The translations under genes and the position numbers were made by a program. A DNA stretch of 9,445 bases from Bacteroidota bacterium (lineage in GTDB: Bacteria; Bacteroidota; Bacteroidia; NS11-12g; UBA955): contig SXYY01000146.1 in assembly GCA_005788145.1 (NCBI GenBank), positions 1 to 9,445 on the forward strand. Direction: 5' to 3'. The notes under the pieces are model-generated. The model had not been told where the DNA came from. It saw nothing but the letters and a program-made list of their open reading frames with translations, and searched no databases. Within the stretch, counting starts at the first letter, position 1. Each line of letters begins with the position of its first letter. Positions 6,544 through 9,445 of this stretch are shown in pieces.

Positions 6544-6556
6544 GGTACAATGTACC
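6544..6556 (+). repeat. small dyad over the coaX start codon
   Basis: GGTAC (6544-6548), AAT (6549-6551) and GTACC (6552-6556) form a perfect 5-bp inverted repeat whose 3-nt loop contains the A and T of the coaX ATG, with the G in the stem. In RNA it would hold the start codon in a small hairpin, which could lower initiation or couple it to ribosomes finishing rny. It is short, so chance is possible. Confidence 0.4.
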
Positions 6557-7281
6557 TAACAATAGATTTTGGCAATACAGCATCGAAATATGCCCTCTTC
6601 AGCGAAGAGGGCATATTGCGTTTTCACGGGGTGTTTGCCGATGTTGAATCGCTGTTTGCAGAGGAGGCCGTGCGTGAGGTTGCGTTGCGGGCGTGTATTT
6701 TTAGTACGGTACGCAAAGACATTCCCTGGCTAACGGGGTTGGATTGCCCGGTTCACCTGTTCAGTAGTAGTATGTTGTTGCCCATAAAAATGGGTTATGC
6801 AACACCTGAAACATTGGGTGCAGACCGGTTGGCAGGCGTATTGGGTGCACATTTTTTGATGCAAAAAAACGGCACAAAAGGCCCATGTTTGGTTATTGAC
6901 GCTGGCACTTGTATCACCTATGATTGGATGGATGATGGGGCTTGTTATTTGGGTGGGAGTATATCGCCCGGACTTCATATGCGCTATTTGGCATTGCATC
7001 AACAAACGGGAAAATTGCCACTTGTGAGCCATGAGGCCTTTGAGGGTAATTGGGGAAAAAGCACCAATGAGAGCATTTTGTGTGGCGTTCAGCAAGGGAT
7101 TGTGGGGGAATCGCACCGACAAATTGGGCTGTTCCTCGAAAAATATGCTGAAGGACAGGTATTTATCACGGGTGGAGATGGGTTATTCTTGGCGGAACAA
7201 CAGAAAACCGAGATATTTGTTGAGCCTTTGCTCGTTCACTACGGATTGATGCATGCTTTGAAACACCATGAGAAATTTTAA
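6550..7281 (+). CDS. coaX: type III pantothenate kinase CoaX
   Basis: CoaX phosphorylates pantothenate, the first step of coenzyme A synthesis. The 243-residue product shows the ASKHA-fold motifs of the type III enzyme: DFGNTASK (6-13) for the phosphate loop, TLGADRLAG (88-96), VIDAGTCITYD (115-125), GGSISPGLHMRY (135-146), ITGGD (206-210) and VEPLLVHYGL (224-233). The start is set by the N-terminal DxGNT motif. No Shine-Dalgarno site is visible, and the start codon lies in a small dyad, with a strong hairpin a dozen codons further on. The end overlaps the start of the outer-membrane protein gene by 14 nt, so translation is probably coupled. The pairing of coaX with an outer-membrane barrel gene and lptC recurs in Bacteroidota. 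Confidence 0.95.
   Translation: MYLTIDFGNTASKYALFSEEGILRFHGVFADVESLFAEEAVREVALRACIFSTVRKDIPWLTGLDCPVHLFSSSMLLPIKMGYATPETLGADRLAGVLGAHFLMQKNGTKGPCLVIDAGTCITYDWMDDGACYLGGSISPGLHMRYLALHQQTGKLPLVSHEAFEGNWGKSTNESILCGVQQGIVGESHRQIGLFLEKYAEGQVFITGGDGLFLAEQQKTEIFVEPLLVHYGLMHALKHHEKF
6587..6617 (+). repeat. 14-bp perfect hairpin inside coaX
   Basis: The arm 6587-6600 and the arm 6604-6617 are perfect reverse complements over all 14 positions, with a 3-nt loop AGC. After one mismatch (6586/6618) two more pairs form (6585/6619 and 6584/6620). It encodes residues 13-23 of CoaX, so it must satisfy a coding constraint as well. The nine loop-proximal pairs include six G-C pairs. The sequence after it (GCGTTTTC) is not a proper U-tract, so a classical terminator is unlikely. 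Confidence 0.8.
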
Positions 7282-8650
7282 CACCGCTTTGTTATTCATA
7301 TGCTTGATAATGTTGGGCAGCACTCGTGTGTTTGCGCAAACGGCGGGCGGTCAAAATTTGACTTTTTCTCCATACAGCAACTTTGGCATTGGAGAGTGGT
7401 TGGGAACAAATCAAGTGCAGTGTGGTAGCAATCTTCACACCCGCTCGGGAGCGTACTCTTATACAATGCACAACCCAGCCACTTTGGGTAATTTGTATTA
7501 TACCACTTTTGATGTGGGAGGGAGTTTTAAGGGGTCAAAAATCCAAGCGGGTGATCAAACCCAGACTTTTCAAGGCGGTGGATTAGGGTATTTGAATTTG
7601 GGTTTTAGAACCTATAATTACTATCAGCGAAAGGCGTATTTGGATAGTGGCTCAAAGCAAAAGCGTATCAAGAGCACACGTTATGGGATCAATTCCGCAG
7701 TTTCATTGCAGCCCTTAACCACAGTGGGTTATCAATATACATTCCGCGACAGTACACCCTTTATCAATCGTACAACCCATGCGGGTTATGGCGGTGTGAA
7801 CATGGTTGAGTTGGCGAATGGATTTCGATTTGGTCAACATTTGAGTTTGGGGTATAGCATTGGACGGGTTTTCGGACAGTTAAACGACCAATCAATTTTT
7901 AGCGTCCCCGATAGCAATGACTTGAATTTGTTGGAAGATATCAAATCGGTTAACATTCATGGGTTGCAACAAAAAGTAGGTATTATGGCCTATTTCAAAT
8001 TGGATTCAACCTATCATACGTTTGGTGCGAGCGCGCAAATATTTAACAACATGATGGGTGAACAATTGCGATTTACCCGAACCATGGACTTGGTGGGAAG
8101 CCAGATTTATGTGATTGATACGATTTTGAATGAAACATCACCCAAAACTGCATTGTCGCTTCCCAATAGTTTTGGCGCAGGTTATCAGTTTCAATACAGA
8201 CAGCGTTGGTCGGTGGCATTGGATTATAGAAAGCAGGTTTGGGGCACTTTGGACCCTATGTTTTTTGATGCGGGAAGGCGATACACAGATCGAACTGATT
8301 ACGGCTTTACTTTCACTTTGAACCCCAATGATTTCAAGCATCCGAGTCACAAAAAGATGCGTTGGCCAGTTAGGGTTGGGGGCGTGCTCTCAGAGACCCA
8401 ATATATTTTCTCAAAGGCTGGTTCATCGGGAACCAACCGAATAATGCAGCAAAGAGCCTTTGTTGGTTTTGGCGTTCCTCTCGTTCGCAGGTACTACGAT
8501 AATACGGTTTTGAGTAGCGTAGTGCATGTACAAATCGACTATATCCAGAGGGGCTTGGCCACTGACGGCTTGGCCAGAGAGCAATTTATCAATTTGAGTC
8601 TGGGTTTACAGTTGGGTGATGTTTGGTTCCAACGGAGAAAATTTGATTGA
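7268..8650 (+). CDS. outer-membrane beta-barrel protein, SPYSxFGxGE family
   Basis: The 460-residue product starts with a signal peptide (hydrophobic 8-18, likely cleavage after VFA at residue 23, leaving Gln). The mature N-terminus then carries SPYSNFGIGE (34-43), close to the SPYSRxGxGD motif I know from a Bacteroidota outer-membrane family, distantly FadL-like, encoded beside coaX and lptC. The rest is rich in alternating aromatic/polar strands and Tyr/Gly turns, as in a beta barrel, and it ends in a strand-like segment with aromatic residues near the C-terminus. Function and cargo are not known. The gene starts within coaX (14-nt overlap) and its TGA overlaps the lptC start, so its position suggests a link with lipopolysaccharide or lipid handling in the envelope, but that is inference. 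Confidence 0.78.
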   Translation: MRNFNTALLFICLIMLGSTRVFAQTAGGQNLTFSPYSNFGIGEWLGTNQVQCGSNLHTRSGAYSYTMHNPATLGNLYYTTFDVGGSFKGSKIQAGDQTQTFQGGGLGYLNLGFRTYNYYQRKAYLDSGSKQKRIKSTRYGINSAVSLQPLTTVGYQYTFRDSTPFINRTTHAGYGGVNMVELANGFRFGQHLSLGYSIGRVFGQLNDQSIFSVPDSNDLNLLEDIKSVNIHGLQQKVGIMAYFKLDSTYHTFGASAQIFNNMMGEQLRFTRTMDLVGSQIYVIDTILNETSPKTALSLPNSFGAGYQFQYRQRWSVALDYRKQVWGTLDPMFFDAGRRYTDRTDYGFTFTLNPNDFKHPSHKKMRWPVRVGGVLSETQYIFSKAGSSGTNRIMQQRAFVGFGVPLVRRYYDNTVLSSVVHVQIDYIQRGLATDGLAREQFINLSLGLQLGDVWFQRRKFD

Positions 8651-9234
8651 TGATGCGGGGGCTGTTGGCCATAGCCTTGTTGATGTTTGCCGGTTGCAGT
8701 GATTCGGGAAAAAGGGCTATCGTAAAGAAAAAAAAGGGGGCATTTGAAAGTGCAGAATTTGCCGAGAAAGTCACAATTGAGTACACAGATTCGGGCAAAT
8801 TGCGGGCAAGGGTTTACAGTCCAATTTTGATGGCTGTGAAAGCCAAACGAAATCCTTATGTATTAATGAAGAAGGGCTTGAAGGTGGACTTTTATGACGA
8901 AAAAGGGGCTTTGGAGAGTTACATGACCGCGGAGTATGGAATTAGTTACATGGACGAGAAGAAGGTAATTGTTCGCCGAAATGTGGAGATCTTGAATATC
9001 AAAGGAGAAACCTTGAACACCGAGGAATTGGTTTGGGATCAACAAACGGGTGTTATTCGGACCGATAAATTCGTAAAAATCACAGGACAGGACCAGATCA
9101 CCACAGGCACTGGACTTATAAGCAATCAGGCATTCACTGATTGGGAGATCATCAATTATTCAGGAACAATCAATTTACCCAATGATAAAAAACCACGTCC
9201 TCGCCCTCTTATCCCTGGTCGCGGCCGCTATTAG
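8650..9234 (+). CDS. lptC: LPS export protein LptC (lipoprotein form)
   Basis: LptC passes lipopolysaccharide from the LptB2FG transporter to LptA in the periplasm. The 194-residue product has a lipoprotein signal (hydrophobic 4-14, lipobox FAGC with Cys16), as is usual for Bacteroidota LptC in place of the membrane helix of E. coli. It then has the expected beta-rich domain: VTIEYTDSGKLRARVYSP, GLKVDFYDEKGALES, LNTEELVWDQQTGVI and TDKFVKITGQDQ, then a closing GTINL. The ATG at 8650 overlaps the preceding stop in a TGATGATG cluster; ATG 8653 or TTG 8647 are also possible. A basic Pro/Arg tail (residues 178-194) follows the domain and is unusual; it lies where the next gene overlaps by 53 nt. 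Confidence 0.92.
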   Translation: MMRGLLAIALLMFAGCSDSGKRAIVKKKKGAFESAEFAEKVTIEYTDSGKLRARVYSPILMAVKAKRNPYVLMKKGLKVDFYDEKGALESYMTAEYGISYMDEKKVIVRRNVEILNIKGETLNTEELVWDQQTGVIRTDKFVKITGQDQITTGTGLISNQAFTDWEIINYSGTINLPNDKKPRPRPLIPGRGRY

Positions 9235-9382
9235 CGGAACCGAGAGTTTATTGCAGTTTTATGCCAAGGGCATTGGTTCTGGCTCGGGCTGGCTGATGTT
9301 GGTTGTATTTTCGGCGAGTTTTTATTTTTATGTGCGATTCAAGAAGGCGCGCAGAGACATGATGCAACAAGGCAAACGCTAA
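9182..9382 (+). CDS. small two-helix membrane protein, unknown
   Basis: This 66-residue protein has two hydrophobic segments (about 5-20 and 37-52) joined by a Gly/Ser-rich turn (about 30-35), and a strongly basic C-terminus with Lys, Arg and Gln, which suggests an inner-membrane hairpin with a cytoplasmic tail. No family is recognised. It starts inside lptC with a 53-nt overlap in another frame and has no Shine-Dalgarno site, so its translation is probably coupled to lptC. The ATG fits well with a first helix beginning right after a basic residue. The presence of two clean membrane segments argues for a real gene over a chance frame. Confidence 0.65.
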   Translation: MIKNHVLALLSLVAAAISGTESLLQFYAKGIGSGSGWLMLVVFSASFYFYVRFKKARRDMMQQGKR

Positions 9383-9387
9383 ATCTT

Positions 9388-9395
9388 TATCTTCG
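9388..9395 (+). promoter_or_regulatory. candidate -7 box of pheT
   Basis: TATCTTCG differs from TAnnTTTG at one position and ends 9 nt before the pheT ATG. It predicts a transcript with a leader of only a few bases. No clear -33 element is seen in the preceding bases, which are the end of the small membrane-protein gene. Confidence 0.4.
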
Positions 9396-9404
9396 CAACG
9401 CGTC

Positions 9405-9445
9405 ATGAAAATTTCCATTGATTGGTTAAAATCGCTGTTGCCTAC
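9405..9445 (+). CDS. pheT: phenylalanine-tRNA ligase beta subunit, first 13 codons
   Basis: The frame opens with MKISIDWLKSLLP, matching the characteristic MKISxxWLKxxL start of PheT, the beta subunit of the alpha2-beta2 enzyme that charges tRNA-Phe. The gene runs off the right edge. In many Bacteroidota pheT lies directly upstream of the zapB-like, zapA and rny genes; here it lies downstream of them, past the coaX-lptC genes, so the order differs. The call rests on a short motif, but that motif is distinctive. Confidence 0.82.
   Translation, partial: MKISIDWLKSLLP

Noticed and set aside
6587..6620. Reading the coaX hairpin as a rho-independent terminator for rny
   Set aside because: It lies inside the coaX coding sequence and is followed by GCGTTTTC, not a run of T.
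8552..8576. Direct repeat GGCTTGGCCA (8552-8561 and 8567-8576) in the barrel gene
   Set aside because: Ten bases twice in frame simply encode a Gly-Leu-Ala repeat in one loop; no sign of a mobile or regulatory element.

Overview
The window looks like a stretch of core chromosome from a member of the Bacteroidota (Bacteroidetes). Several things point there. Three gene starts sit just behind the phylum's -7 promoter element (TAnnTTTG or one mismatch from it), and most genes lack a Shine-Dalgarno site. The neighbour sets ZapB-like/ZapA/RNase Y and CoaX/outer-membrane barrel/lipoprotein LptC are typical of the phylum. Exported proteins carry signal peptides with Gln after the likely cleavage site. 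I cannot place it reliably below phylum. I see no transposase, CRISPR array, tRNA or rRNA.

Layout. The left edge (1-102, minus strand) holds the first 34 codons of a secreted protein, possibly preceded by a small translationally coupled ORF. A divergent intergenic region with dyad symmetry follows. Next comes a plus-strand gene for a helix-turn-helix protein of a Bacteroidota-type family (459-1439). From 1535 onward everything is on the plus strand: rsmI (16S rRNA methyltransferase), lnt (apolipoprotein N-acyltransferase), a ZapB-like coiled-coil protein, zapA, rny (RNase Y), coaX (type III pantothenate kinase), an outer-membrane beta-barrel protein, lptC, a small two-helix membrane protein, and the first codons of pheT at the right edge.

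How the genes fit together. Lnt matures lipoproteins, LptC is itself a lipoprotein of the LPS export machine, and the barrel protein sits in the outer membrane, so envelope building is one theme. ZapA and its coiled-coil partner serve the division ring. RsmI, RNase Y and PheT serve translation and RNA turnover, and CoaX supplies coenzyme A. coaX, the barrel gene, lptC and the small membrane gene all overlap, so they are almost certainly one transcriptional unit with coupled translation.

The best leads are not a new gene system but details of expression. These are: -7 boxes lying 4 nt before the ATG of rsmI and of the ZapB-like gene, which predicts leaderless mRNAs; a 14-bp perfect hairpin inside the start of coaX plus a second small dyad over its start codon; a GC-rich in-frame insertion in lnt; and a shared dyad motif on both sides of the HTH regulator gene. 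I found no convincing undescribed multi-gene system here.
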